From contig NC_030995.1 in the NCBI RefSeq assembly GCF_000149955.1, forward strand, positions 1 through 64,000: DNA of 64,000 nucleotides. Reading direction: 5' to 3'. This document shows positions 42,552 to 53,480 of this stretch, in pieces. The position numbers and the translations under genes were made by a program. The notes under the pieces were generated by a model. That model was given only the letters and a program-made list of their open reading frames with translations, made no database searches and was not told the origin of the DNA. Positions within the stretch are counted from its first letter, which is position 1, and each line of letters starts with the position of its first letter. This stretch comes from Fusarium oxysporum f. sp. lycopersici 4287 (taxonomy: Eukaryota; Ascomycota; Sordariomycetes; Hypocreales; Nectriaceae).

Positions 42552-44429
42552 TTTGGAACGATGATGATGAAAAGATGAAAGTTTACTGGGAGCTTGAGTG
42601 GTTAAAAAAGGGCGAGAGTTAAGTTTCATGTGCAACTCGAATAGAGGCGTGGATGCCTAGAGCTGTCATCGCAGCTGGCACGTATGACGTAAGCTTTCAT
42701 AAACATGAGGCTTGACAAACGATCTAGGCACTGCAAGTCCTGAGACATAGTTTATACCCATGTACCACGACGAACGGCATCCGAAGTGTTGACTTTTGGC
42801 TTTTTGAGAGAGGAAAACATAATCAAGGCTTGGCTAGAGTGTTGATTCAGTGACTCTGCTCCACGTATTATTTCCGAGTTGTTGGGTCATGGCTTTCTGG
42901 TTATTTCCAGCATCTGGGCCGGGCCGTTCAGCTCCGTGATAAATTCTATTTATAGCCTGTCCAACCAAAGGGCCGTTTGGATTTTGGAGGTTTTGAAGTG
43001 GATTTTAGTGGTGCTGGAGTGGAGTAACACTGGTCCAATCAAAGTAAGGCATCTTCCTAGACGCTTATAGTCCTGTTCAAGTGGGGTTAGTTCTCTTCCC
43101 TTCGATTAGCCTTGGCCTGGTTGACCTAACCTAGAGTTTGATAATATTTCGATTTTCTTGAATTTACTTCTGTATAAGACGATTAAATGGCAAAACAAGG
43201 GTAAAACTATGCTGGCTACTCTATGAGATCTTGCAAGATTACCTTCTACTTACCCAAGTCGCGTAGATGTCCCAAATCGCTGGTGCCACCTAGTCAATAG
43301 TCTTCAGTCGAGATTGACAAATAATGAGCACACCAGATGTATTGATTCCACTCAAGGACTGTGACGGAGAAGTTGTGTCACCACACAGAATTTAGGTCAA
43401 TTACAGCATTCATTGTAAAATATTCATTGTCATTACTAGTATATCTCAAACTTAGATAATGCTCGATTACACAAAATGCTCTGTGGTACAGAGGAATAAT
43501 CCGGAGACGGTAAGTCGCGCTGTCATGCCACTCAATTCAAATTCTTCCGAAAGAGTGCTAATTGCACAAGGCAGCGATTGCTCAGTGCGTAATGGAACGT
43601 TGCTTTATAAAAAACGTGACGCGAGAATTTACCTGAGTCATTTAACTTCAAGCATAATACTTAAATAAATCTCCGCAAGTCCCATGCCTTCCAGTATCTT
43701 TGCCGAAGTCAGGTGATGGCTGTTCCGTCCCGAGCTGATGGACGCCAAGACCGGCTATACCGGCCTCACTGCCGCGGAATTCGTCTGTGCTGACGTTTTT
43801 ATTTGCAATTTTTCGTGCAAGTCAGGTGCTCTTTTTATTCTCAGATGATCACGAAATATCGCTTGTATCACAGCGGAGGTTTTGTAGTGTAACAACAAAC
43901 AAGCGGTGCAGGCAGCAGCAAGAAACCATGGTCTTTCTCCCATGACGCTGAATCACCCCAACTTTTTCCCATCCCACAACCGCATTTCTCCTATCATGGG
44001 GAAGTCCGGCGGTGACCCCACGACGTGATTCTCCACAAAAAAACACATCCCACGGAGAATAAACATCGCCAGGATAACTAAGCTCACCGGTCCGGCGCTC
44101 TTCGGCCCAATAAACCCCTGGATTCGGCCCTTCTGAGCTGGTTATATCCGGGGAGCCTCACCTTGACGGTTAAAGGTGAAAGTTCTATTTAGCCTTGTTC
44201 CCCGATAGGATGGCGATGAGACGTATTGATCCGCTGAGCAGAATTGGAGGTTTGAGTATCGCGTTGTCGTGGTTTCGAAAGGCCTCATGGGACTTGCGAT
44301 GTATTGTAGTCAGGACTCCTTTTTTAAAGGATCCGCTGAGAATGGAGGGAATAAAAAGACAGTACAGACCGCGTTGAAGGGGAAGAGAAGATCAATTAGT
44401 TTTGGGTTTACAAGATATTGACTGACGAT
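42552..44429. other. 1.9 kb spacer, promoter of the sugar porter
   Basis: No supportable gene. Near the right end two matches to the CreA carbon-repression core (SYGGRG) are seen: CCCCAC at 44016-44021 (GTGGGG on the minus strand) and CCGGGG at 44148-44153, each within 420 bp of the porter start. These short motifs occur by chance often, so the regulatory reading is tentative. Confidence 0.4.
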
Positions 44430-46279
44430 ATGCTTGGGAACAAGTATGTCTCTTATCTCTTACAACCTTGAGGTAATAAACTAGAGCTGATACGATAACC
44501 AGATCTTTCACTGTCAACGGGGTAGCCTGCGGAGCTGAGGCTCTGGTCTTGGCCCTCATCACCTCTCTTGGAGGCTTTCTGTTTGGCTATGATACTGGTG
44601 AGCGATACCCAAGCTCTTGGAGTCATTGAGTCTGACGTGAAACAGGTCAAATCTCGGCTATGCTTCTATTCAGAGACTACGTCGATCGTTTCGCTCAAAC
44701 AGATGATGACGGTACTAAATACTGGGTACCCGCCATCCAAGGTATCCTCGTGTCTCTTATGAGCATCGGATGTCTCATTGGAGCCCTGTCAGGATCTTAG
44801 TCGGTCCCCCCATCTCTATTTACTCAACAGTCTATTAACATCTCGACTCAGCACCGCAGATTGGTATGGTAGGCGATGGAGTCTCACCATTTTCGTCGTA
44901 ATCTTCCTCCTCGGCAACGTCATCCAAATCACAGCCATATACTCATGGGTCCACATGATGATAGGCCGCCTCATCGCCGGTCTTGGTGTCGGCGCGCTCT
45001 CCATCGGTGTCCCCATGTTCCAAAGCGAGTGTGCACCTCGAGAAATCCGCGGCGCTGTCGTTTCGTCATATCAGCTCATGATCTGCTTCGGCATTCTCAT
45101 CTCAAATATCGTCAACTATGGAGTTCGAGAGATTGAGGATAATGATGCGTCGTGGAGAATCGTTATCGCTATTGAGATGGCCTTCTCGATTCCTCTTGGG
45201 CTTGGAGTCTTGGCTTGTCCTGAGTCGCCGAGATGGCTTGCTATGAGGGAGGATTGGGATGGTGTTAGGACGTCGCTGGCGAGATTGAGGGGGATGATGA
45301 GTGATGTGAAGAATCCTCTGGTTGAGGACAATATCCAGGAGATGAGGATTCTTCTTGAGGAGGAACGAAAAGTTGGGCAGGGAAGCTGGTTGGAATGCTT
45401 TGGTGTGCGCAACAAGGGACCGAAGCTCCTGTACCGAACTCTGCTTGGTATGGCTGTCCAGTTCTTCCAACAGTGGACTGGCGCCAACTATTTCTTCGTA
45501 AGTTAACCGATGTCATTTAGCGATAACAACTAACATGATAACAGTACTACGGAGCGACCATCTTCGAGTCCGCCGGCATCGACGATCCTATCCTGGTCCA
45601 ACTAATCCTCGGCGCAATCAACGTCGGAATGACTTTCTTCGGCATCTACTCCGCAGAAAAGTTCGGTCGACGCTGGCCTCTCATCATTGGTGGCTTGTGG
45701 CAGACAGCTTGGCTGCTCATCTTTGCATCTGTCGGAACAGCCATAGACCCCGAGGGCAGCAGTACCAGTGGCATCGTCATGATTGTTTCCGCTTGCATGT
45801 TCATCGCCTCTTTTGCTGTCAGCTGGGGTCCACTCGGCTGGGTCGTTGTTGGGGAAGTCTTTCCTTTGCGCACTCGCGCGAAGCAGGCTTCTTTGGCTAC
45901 TGCAAGCAACTGGCTTGCAAATTGTAAGTGTTCCTTAACAAGCCTAGCGTGCTAATGCTAACATGAACAAGTCCTCATCAGCTTCCTGACTCCCTTCGCC
46001 GACGCCGGCATCTCCTACGCCTTCGGTTATGTTTTCGCCGGCATGAATCTGATCGGTACCGTCATCGTATACTTCTTCCTCTATGAGTCAAAGACTCTTA
46101 GTCTCGAGCATATTGACATGATGTACTGTTTGCCTGACCTCAAGGCATGGGAGAGCGCGAAGTGGACGCCACCCGGGTATGTCAGCCGTGAGAAGAAGGA
46201 TGAGTCTTACTTTGAGGAGATGGCTGCTGGAAAGGATGCAGAGAAGGTCGTTGTTCATAGCGACAGCGGGGTTGAGTGA
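44430..46279 (+). CDS. MFS sugar porter, one splice donor doubtful
   Basis: Six exons are inferred (44430-44443, 44503-44597, 44646-44787, 44852-45497, 45545-45923, 45972-46279) for 527 residues. Sugar-porter motifs are clear: GGFLFGYDTGQIS in helix 1, ADWYGRRWSL, GRLIAGLGVGALS, PESPRWLAMRED, QQWTGANYFFYYG across intron 4, EKFGRRWPLI, GEVFPLRTRAK and YESKTLSLEHID. It should carry a hexose or other sugar at the plasma membrane. Intron 3 is odd: the natural exon would run to about GGATC (44796), but the next bases are TTAGTCGG without GT and give an in-frame TAG. A weak GTCAGG donor at 44788 preserves the frame and is used here; a lost base is the alternative. The gene is convergent with the dimethylformamidase-like gene. 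Confidence 0.8.
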
Positions 46280-46446
46280 GATGTAACGAGGGTGACATAC
46301 GTTTCAAGGGGAGGAATGGCAGATACGAAAACTGTACAATAAGTAGATGGATAGATTTGGGAATTTGTATATAGATATGTTTATTTGAGCTTGAGGCGAA
46401 AAAACGCTATTCTTGCTTTTGGCCTTGCGGGTTTGCTTCATTGTTT

Positions 46447-48822
46447 TCATGCCGATGCATTCTTCTTCCCACGGGCGAGGAACTCCCGGATGACATTTTC
46501 AGTCACCTGTGCAATATCATTCTGATACCCATCCCAAGCCAGAGAGTTATTCCAGTTAATACTACCAACACTGAAAACAGAACCGCCTCCATTCGTCTCA
46601 TAGTATACCATGTCGCTCCTCACAAGCGGTGAAGTTGAGCCGAGGGTCCCGATCATGGGGAAGATGAGCTCTTCATTGAACAGCATGAAATGATCATCAT
46701 GTCGCTCGCTTCGAGCAAGCAAGATCGCATTGGCGGGACTACCGATCGCGACATCAAGACGATCGAGCTCATCGCCACTTGCACCGCCGGCAAGACCCTT
46801 TGTACCGAGGAGCTTCCGAGACTCTTCGTTGAGACCCTTCCAGAGCCAATCTAGTGAAGGATTGTTAAGGGCTTCATCAGTTGGAATGAAAGGTCGACCG
46901 GGTCCTTTGCCAGAAGCACAACTGCCAATGCCCCAGAGCTCGTTGGGTGGGCGGCCGATTGAGCGCCAGAGGCCACCGAGTTGACCGTTCAATGCGTGAT
47001 GGCGCTCGCCTGGAGGGTTCTCGTGGGTTCGTGCCCCGACATCAGCGCGTCGCACTTCCATGCGGTGAGGTCGCTTCGGGTCCGTAACCGACTTCCACTA
47101 GAGAATTGTTAGCATCGTAGTGCTTGGAATAATCACGATGCTTACATAGAAACCGTTGCCGCCGGCATAAATAAGCGATCCTCCATTTTTGGCATGCCCC
47201 TCGTAAGCATCCAGAGATTCTGCAGAAGGGTACTCTGGATGTGAGCCAGAAATGACAACATCGTATTGAGACAATGCAGCGCGGCCGCGGAGATGAAGGT
47301 CATGGTCTGTGAGAATGTCGTAAACCGTCGCCGAAATGCTTCTCAAGAAATCCGACCATCAATAGATCAGCTGAGAACTCCCGTGGTCGCTGAAAGCCCC
47401 AGTGGATATAATCAGGACGCACGTTCAGAATCGGTCGCTTGGTGGTACTGTATACAACGCCTGAGCCATCGCTGTGGAGATCGTAGATAGCGAGACCAAG
47501 ATCATGCCGTCGCACCATCTTGTAATAGTTATCAGACGCGACGAGCTGAACACCTTCGGGGAATGAGATATGTGTTGACTTGGTCTCGTCATACATATGC
47601 TCATTCGCATATGCCAGGTATGTAAATGTCGAAAAGACAAAAGCAATCTTTGCTTGCGGTCGGACTTCTTTCGGACGGACGAAGAAGACAATTGCGTCTT
47701 TGAGATCTGACTCTGTGTCTTGAACTTCGATCGCATAAGCACCAGAGCGCAGATCAGAAGGGACAGTGAACTCAAAGTCGGTGTCCCACGCAGCGTCATC
47801 AAGATCGTCGTCGTGAAAGTGAATAGCACCGAAACCATACGTTGCTTCCTTCCAGCCGAGTCCAATGAGCTTGTGATCCCAGTCATGCCCGCGAATAGCT
47901 CGAGTTGGCGCATTGACAAGAACGCCATCAAGACCAGAACCAGAGACATCGAAAATCTCATCTGTGTCAATCCCAACAGAGAAGTCGTATCGTGCGATGT
48001 CCCAGTTCTTTCGACCTAAGGCTCTGAAGCGGGGAGCTTCGATGCGGCCGTTGAAGAAGTGGACTGGTAGTTGTGAAGCAGATGTTGGGCTGGCAGCTGT
48101 AGTGGCTGCAAAGTACATAGGGGTACCCGAGTCCAGACGGGGAGTGTTGGAAAGAGATGTTTGAACAGTGGTTGATGAAGGAGCAATTTCGTTTCCAGAA
48201 GCAATGTGAGTGAGCTGCAACTGGAACTCCCTCTCCTTGAGAGTGATGCAAACATGGAACCATCGACGTTCACGGGCTGAAGAAGCGATCTTCTTGACCT
48301 CAACGCCATTAGAGGTACCAATCCACACAAGAAGCTGATTATCCCGATCAATAAGAACAGCTATACCAGCGCTCTTGGCGGAGTCAAGGTTGGACAAGAT
48401 AGCTTGAGGGTGAGGAGCATTAAGCATCCAAGGCTGAACATAAAAGTCAATTTCAACGCCTTCTGACTTGCCCAACAAAGGTTCTCTCTTCCATGCATCC
48501 ACAACAGCGTAAGAACCCGGATGCGACGCTTGAAAGCGACCGTTTAATTCGCCTTTGGGACCATGCTCGATGACTTCTTTGGCAGGGGTTGGAGCGTGGG
48601 GCATGTCAAGGCCTTGGAGTAGTCTGACGAGTTGATACTTGAGCTTGGGCTTTGTAGAGGAGATCTAAGATGGTGAGTATGGAGGCTAAGAAAATGAGAG
48701 GGCTGGGGTACCTTGACGTGGGCTGTTTCACCAGGGGAAACTACCCATGGGTCTACGTAGCCAGTGATTTCCTCTTCATCGTGGCGAAGTGCAGGGCGAA
48801 CGGGATACTGTGAAGCAACCAT
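46447..48822 (-). pseudogene. N,N-dimethylformamidase large-subunit-like gene with a frameshift
   Basis: Exons 48822-48712, 48664-47146 and 47097-46447 cover about 760 residues, the size of fungal homologues of the bacterial dimethylformamidase beta subunit. An N-terminal beta-sandwich region (YVDPWVVSPGETAHVKI) is followed by a lectin-like domain with YDFSVGIDTDEIFDVSGSGL, then the catalytic-type half with TYLAYANEHMYD, RPDYIHWGFQRPREFSADLL, YDILTDHDLHLRG, VVISGSHPEYP and VGSINWNNSLAWDGYQND. The frame of FLEKHFG (about 47340) does not continue into ATVYDILTDHD; the total is one base over a multiple of three, so two bases are missing or one is extra near 47330-47340. No intron can explain it. 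The enzyme family hydrolyses small N,N-dialkyl amides; here activity is doubtful unless the lesion is a sequencing error. No signal peptide. Confidence 0.75.
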
Positions 48823-49686
48823 ATTGGCTATTGATGTTTGTGAATGAGAAATCGGCTCAAGTGTTCAGAATATTATCTTATATCTTCTGAGAATCTCATT
48901 ACGCAGCATTATCGCACTAATTGATCCATCTCTATATAACATTTTGGCTGGAAGTGTAATTCCCGACAATCTGTAACTTGATGGGTTTCTTATTTCCCGA
49001 TCGAGTAGTCATGGTCTAGCGCCTGTTGTGATAAGCTAAAGATTTGATATGCGGAGAAGTATTCCGAGCCTCTCGGAAAACTCTAGTAACCTGGTTGGAC
49101 AAGAATATTAGACAGTTCGCCAACGAAACTGCTTTAACTTGAGTAGGAAATATCCTTATCTCCCTGCGGCTCATCGGCTGCAATGTTGTCTCTCTTTTTG
49201 CTGACCCACGAGATTGGATTCATTTCGTGCCAAGACGCCGGTTCTCTTGAGAATGAGGAGCTGATTACGGATGATGATATCCCTGGATACCAAGTGGCCG
49301 GGCTGTCTGCTAGCGATAAGGATGGCTCCGCCCCCGCATTGTCTTTGTGCTCTAATTTCTGGAGCTATTCTCCAAATCGGGATATTTCTGGCTTCTGCTA
49401 CCCCAGAACTATGCTTCAGATGAACGGCTTCGCATTGAGAAGTGGAGAGATTGACGTCAAGACTGATAAGGTTGGGAGACGTCTTGCGGGCTACGACGGC
49501 ATGGCGCTGGTACCAGAGAAATTAGTGTTGGAACTATCAGAGTGTTATTGAGATAAGGTCATAGGTGACCGCAAGCATATATAAAACGGACAACAACCCC
49601 AGCTGACGGTGCCATCCACCAAGAGAATCCACAAACATACGACCGGATTTACTCCACCGTTATCTTCCCTTTGGATCATACCCACA
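48823..49686. other. Divergent spacer
   Basis: About 860 bp between the amidase-like gene and the MFS gene. An open frame at 49183-49551 (122 codons, plus strand) begins with a hydrophobic stretch but has no other supporting feature and is not called. TATA-like ATATATAAAA lies at 49576-49585, 100 bp ahead of the MFS start. Confidence 0.4.
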
Positions 49687-51764
49687 ATGCCCACTCAGAG
49701 TCAGACCACTGCCAACGTGGCAGATCAGATCGAGGTGATTCCCGGGACGGTCCACTTGGTCGACGCCCAGGGAAGTATGGACTCGCAGCACGCCAAAGGA
49801 GCGGAGCACGACATTGTTCTCGTTCCAGCTCCGTCAGCTCATCCGGATGATCCGCTGAACTGGTCGCCGAGGAGGAAATACCTCTCTGCGTTTTGCATGG
49901 CAGCGTATGTACAGCCTCGCTTTGGTATCATGCTGTGTTAGGAGTCCACTGACGTGATGTTAGTTATGTACTTGTTATTGGCATTTGCTCGTCTGCGCTG
50001 TACTCGACTTTGGGACCGCTGTCGGAGTCTACTGGCCTGAGCTACAATGATCTGAACTCTGGGACTGGATACATGGTAGTTATATTTCCATTTGATGACT
50101 TCAGTGACAGCCTAACATTTTGCTAGTTTCTCTTCTTCGGCTGGGGATGCATCATCTGGCAAGCCATCGCCATCCAGTACGGCAAGCGACCTGTGTATCT
50201 GTTGACGACATTGGGCACTTTAGTGAGCCTCTGAATCTGAATGATGGTATTGAAGCTGACATAGCCAGGGCGTCATGGTCTGGCAGCCACATGTGCGATC
50301 AAACGGGGAGTGGATCGCGACCAAGATTCTGCAGGGCATCTTTGGTGCGCCAATTGAGTCTTTGGCGGAAATTACTGTTTCAGACGTCGTAAGTCATTAT
50401 TCCCACAAGGTGACGACGTATGATAGACTAATAGTTGGGCGCAGTTCTTCACCCACGAACGAGGCAAGTTCATCGCTCTCTATGCTCTCGCACTCGGTTA
50501 TAGCAACGGCATCGCTCCACTCATCATGGGCTTCATCAACGATGGACAAGGGTATCAATGGGTATTTGTGAGTACTCGCTTCCCAATTGACAAGAAGCAA
50601 AAACTAATAGGCCCACAGTACTGGTGTGCCATCTTCTGCGCCGTCCTGCTCCTCATCATCTTCTTCTTCATGGAAGAGACCAAGTTCGATAGAGCAAAGT
50701 ATATGACAAGCAACCATATCGAACGACAGACCGTGTCTAGCGCGAATAAGACATCGACTGAGCCCGATACCAAAGACGATCTCGATACGAAGCACGGTGC
50801 TGAACAAGACCAAGTTGCGACTACCACTCTGACCAACGTCAGCGCACCTAACGAGACCTTTGATCTCGATAACACCCAGTTTAGCAAGAAGTCCCGCATC
50901 TCTCGCCTGAAGCCCATTGAGCGCAAGAACCTGAAAGGCGAGAACAGACTCATCAAGCTCATCAGCCGACCGATTCTCCTCCTCGCGTTTCCCATCATCT
51001 CATATGCTGGTTTCATCTATGGTTGCAATATTGTCTGGCTTTCTGTTTTGAACGCGACAGAGTCTATGGTTCTGTCGAACAAGCCTTATAACATGCCTAC
51101 TTCGACAGTTGGGCTGACATTCATCGCTCCTCTTGTTGGAACAACCCTCGCGTAAGTCCCCGACGCCCGCGATCGAGTGAGAAGCTGACAGAAACTAGGT
51201 GCATCTACACTGGAATCTTTGGCGATAAATTCATCATCAAGATGGCACGTCGAAACGGGGGCTTCATGGAGGCTGAGCACCGACTCTGGCTCTTCCTGCC
51301 CTCTCTCATCCTCATTCCCTTTGGATGCATCTTGTTCGGTGTCGGAGCTTATTACGAGGCGCATTGGTTCTCAATCGTCTTTGCGATGGGCGTCATCTCT
51401 TTCACCACGACTGCCGGTTCGCAGATCTCCATTGCGTACTGCATCGATTGCTATCGCGATCTTGCAAGTGAAGCCTTGGCCACTGCCATCATTATCCGAA
51501 ATACGATGGCTTTCGGTATTGGATATGGGTAAGCACACAAACCCGACTCATTGACCATGGGCTTCCGCTAATACTGTCAGTGTCACTCCTTGGGTTGTCA
51601 ACCTGGGCTACCAGAATGCTTTCATCCTGGGTGCGTTCGCTGGTCTGGCGCATAACCTGACAATCTTCCCCGTCATGAAATGGGGACGGGCTTTGCGTCA
51701 GCGAAGTGCGGAGAAGTATTGGAGCACTGTCAAGGAGGGAGCAGATCTGGACCTCAACCATTGA
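49687..51764 (+). CDS. DHA1-type MFS transporter
   Basis: Eight exons (49687-49904, 49964-50075, 50127-50222, 50269-50388, 50445-50567, 50619-51151, 51199-51528, 51581-51764) give 571 residues with all phases consistent. The N terminus has the drug-transporter-like HPDDPLNWSPRRKY before helix 1. YGKRPVYLLTT corresponds to motif A between helices 2 and 3, GIFGAPIESL to the helix-5 region, and EETKF follows helix 6. A central cytoplasmic loop of about 120 polar residues precedes SRPILLLAFPIISYAGF (helix 7). Many fungal relatives export toxins or import small metabolites; the substrate is unknown. It is a distant relative of the interrupted MFS gene at 53481-56031, with which it brackets a small conserved gene. 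Confidence 0.87.
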
Positions 51765-52134
51765 GTTTCTGTGTCGCATGCCTGAAGCTACCGGTGCATT
51801 TCCAAAGTCAATGAAGAGCAGGTCTGGATGATGTAGCGATCGGGTTTACGCTATATCCTGGATAAGGCTTTTGCTATTGCTCTCTCAGTTACACTGAGAC
51901 CTCAAGCGTGGAGATTCAAGTAATATTAGGCAAAGATTTGCTTATTGATTAAACATTGTTTGATTACATATAAAGTACTGCAATAATCTATATTGCCTTA
52001 GGACAAAGGAAATAAACGAGTGAAAGTTGGGTATCGCTGCCTCAAGCCAGAGACAAACGCCACCCTCAAAAGTCAAGGTACAAAACACCGACAAGCCATC
52101 ATCACAAGCGTAAGCCCATGATTCATTAAAGTCC
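51765..52134. other. Convergent spacer
   Basis: About 370 bp of 3' flanks, AT-richer than the genes, no other content seen. Confidence 0.4.
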
Positions 52135-52590
52135 CTACTCCTCAGACTTATCCTCCCCCTTCTTTCCATCAGCCTCTGCCTCCGCCTCTTCCTTCGCCAG
52201 CTGCTCCTCAAGCTTCTTCTTCCTCTCCAGATTCTTCTCTCGCTTCTTCTTCTCAGCCTCTTGTCTCCTCTTATCGCGCCTCTCACCCAGAAGATATCTT
52301 GAGTTCTTGATCACCGGGAACACGCCCTTCAACGCAAGCCAGAGGTGCGAGAAGGCTTCTTTGAAGTGTGTCTTTGTTTCGTTGTAGTTGGCGCGAGCGA
52401 GAGCAGCGCGCTTCTTGGTGCGGTAGGCCTTTTCGGCTTTGGCTGCTTTGGCATATTGTTCTGATGCTTGGCGACGGGTTGTCATGAGAAGATGCTCGCT
52501 GCCGCAGGTGCTCACGGGACGGGGAGTTGGTTCTGTGGGGGCGGTGTCGGTGTCGGGCGACGCCTCTGTCTTGGACTTTGATTTGGCCAT
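52135..52590 (-). CDS. Small Lys/Glu-rich coiled-coil protein
   Basis: An intron-free gene; MAKSKSKTEASP (ATG 52590) is the likelier start, four codons after an upstream ATG at 52602. 151 residues: a disordered Pro/Thr N terminus, a helical centre (SEQYAKAAKAEKAYRTKKRA, then FKEAFSHLWLALKGVFPVI with the only hydrophobic patch), and a C-terminal charged helix (RRDKRRQEAEKKKREKNLER and onward) ending in an acidic tail. The pattern suggests a conserved nuclear or ribosome-associated type of fungal protein, but I do not recognise a named family. Its shadow frames on the other strands are dismissed. Confidence 0.6.
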   Translation of the reverse strand: MAKSKSKTEASPDTDTAPTEPTPRPVSTCGSEHLLMTTRRQASEQYAKAAKAEKAYRTKKRAALARANYNETKTHFKEAFSHLWLALKGVFPVIKNSRYLLGERRDKRRQEAEKKKREKNLERKKKLEEQLAKEEAEAEADGKKGEDKSEE

Positions 52591-52602
52591 TGCGGAGAAC
52601 AT

Positions 52603-53480
52603 TGAACGAAAGATGAATTAGGGATGTGATTATTTGCTGTATTAGCTCGATAAGATCGACTACTCGGTTTCGTGATATAACGAATGGCTGATGGGCGCGA
52701 AGCAAAACCGCATGAGAGAAAAGCAAGGAGAACAAATACCAGGGACTGCAGTCCTTTAAGAACCCTGACAGATGTTCACGAGATCCTGTGTCTGCCCTTT
52801 AACGCGATACTCTATGTTGTCGTCTATGTAACCTTGACAGGCTATCTTTTATGCAACGGGCTCCATGTCTGAATGCATTAGCATTCTTCTGGAACTAGAA
52901 GCAGAATTTGATCCCTGCAATTCAATGCATGGGCTACCCGCGCTGCTTTGCATAAGGTCTAATTAAACTCACTGTTGGCGTATGGTTCCACTAGGCTATA
53001 GTGCATGAGTTTGACGTGCATGGATGCAATGCCATTGGTAGTTCAGCGACGGAGTCAATGCTGATAAACGAAACAAAAAAAAAACGTGCTAGCCTAAGAA
53101 CTGAAGCTGTTACACAAGAAAAAGTCTATAGCTGAGGTCCATATAAGAAGCCGTAATATGACTGGCCGTTTAAAGGCCTTGTCAGGAGAAAGATCAATGC
53201 AGCGAAAGTCGCTTAACAGAGGCGAGTTTTATGTCCAGCAAGGACACGGCTCGCCAATAGCAATCTGCTGGTTCGTGGTTTGTCATCCAACCATCCCACT
53301 CTTGATATTTCCCGATTAGGCAGTAATGAGACTTCACACTAAAGCATTGCATTATAGAATTCATATGCAAGAAGACAGATACGTGGATCTCTGCACCCTG
53401 AATCATTCAATATAGGTCCTCAATTAATCAAGTTGGAGACATAATGTTCTAGTCTCCATATCCTCGTTTCTTGCCAAACC
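52603..53480. other. Spacer
   Basis: About 880 bp, no gene recognised. An A10 run lies near 53076-53086. Confidence 0.4.

Noticed and set aside
49183..49551. 122-codon plus-strand frame with a hydrophobic start
   Set aside because: The start is too short and irregular for a signal peptide, there is no conserved pattern, and it sits in a divergent promoter.
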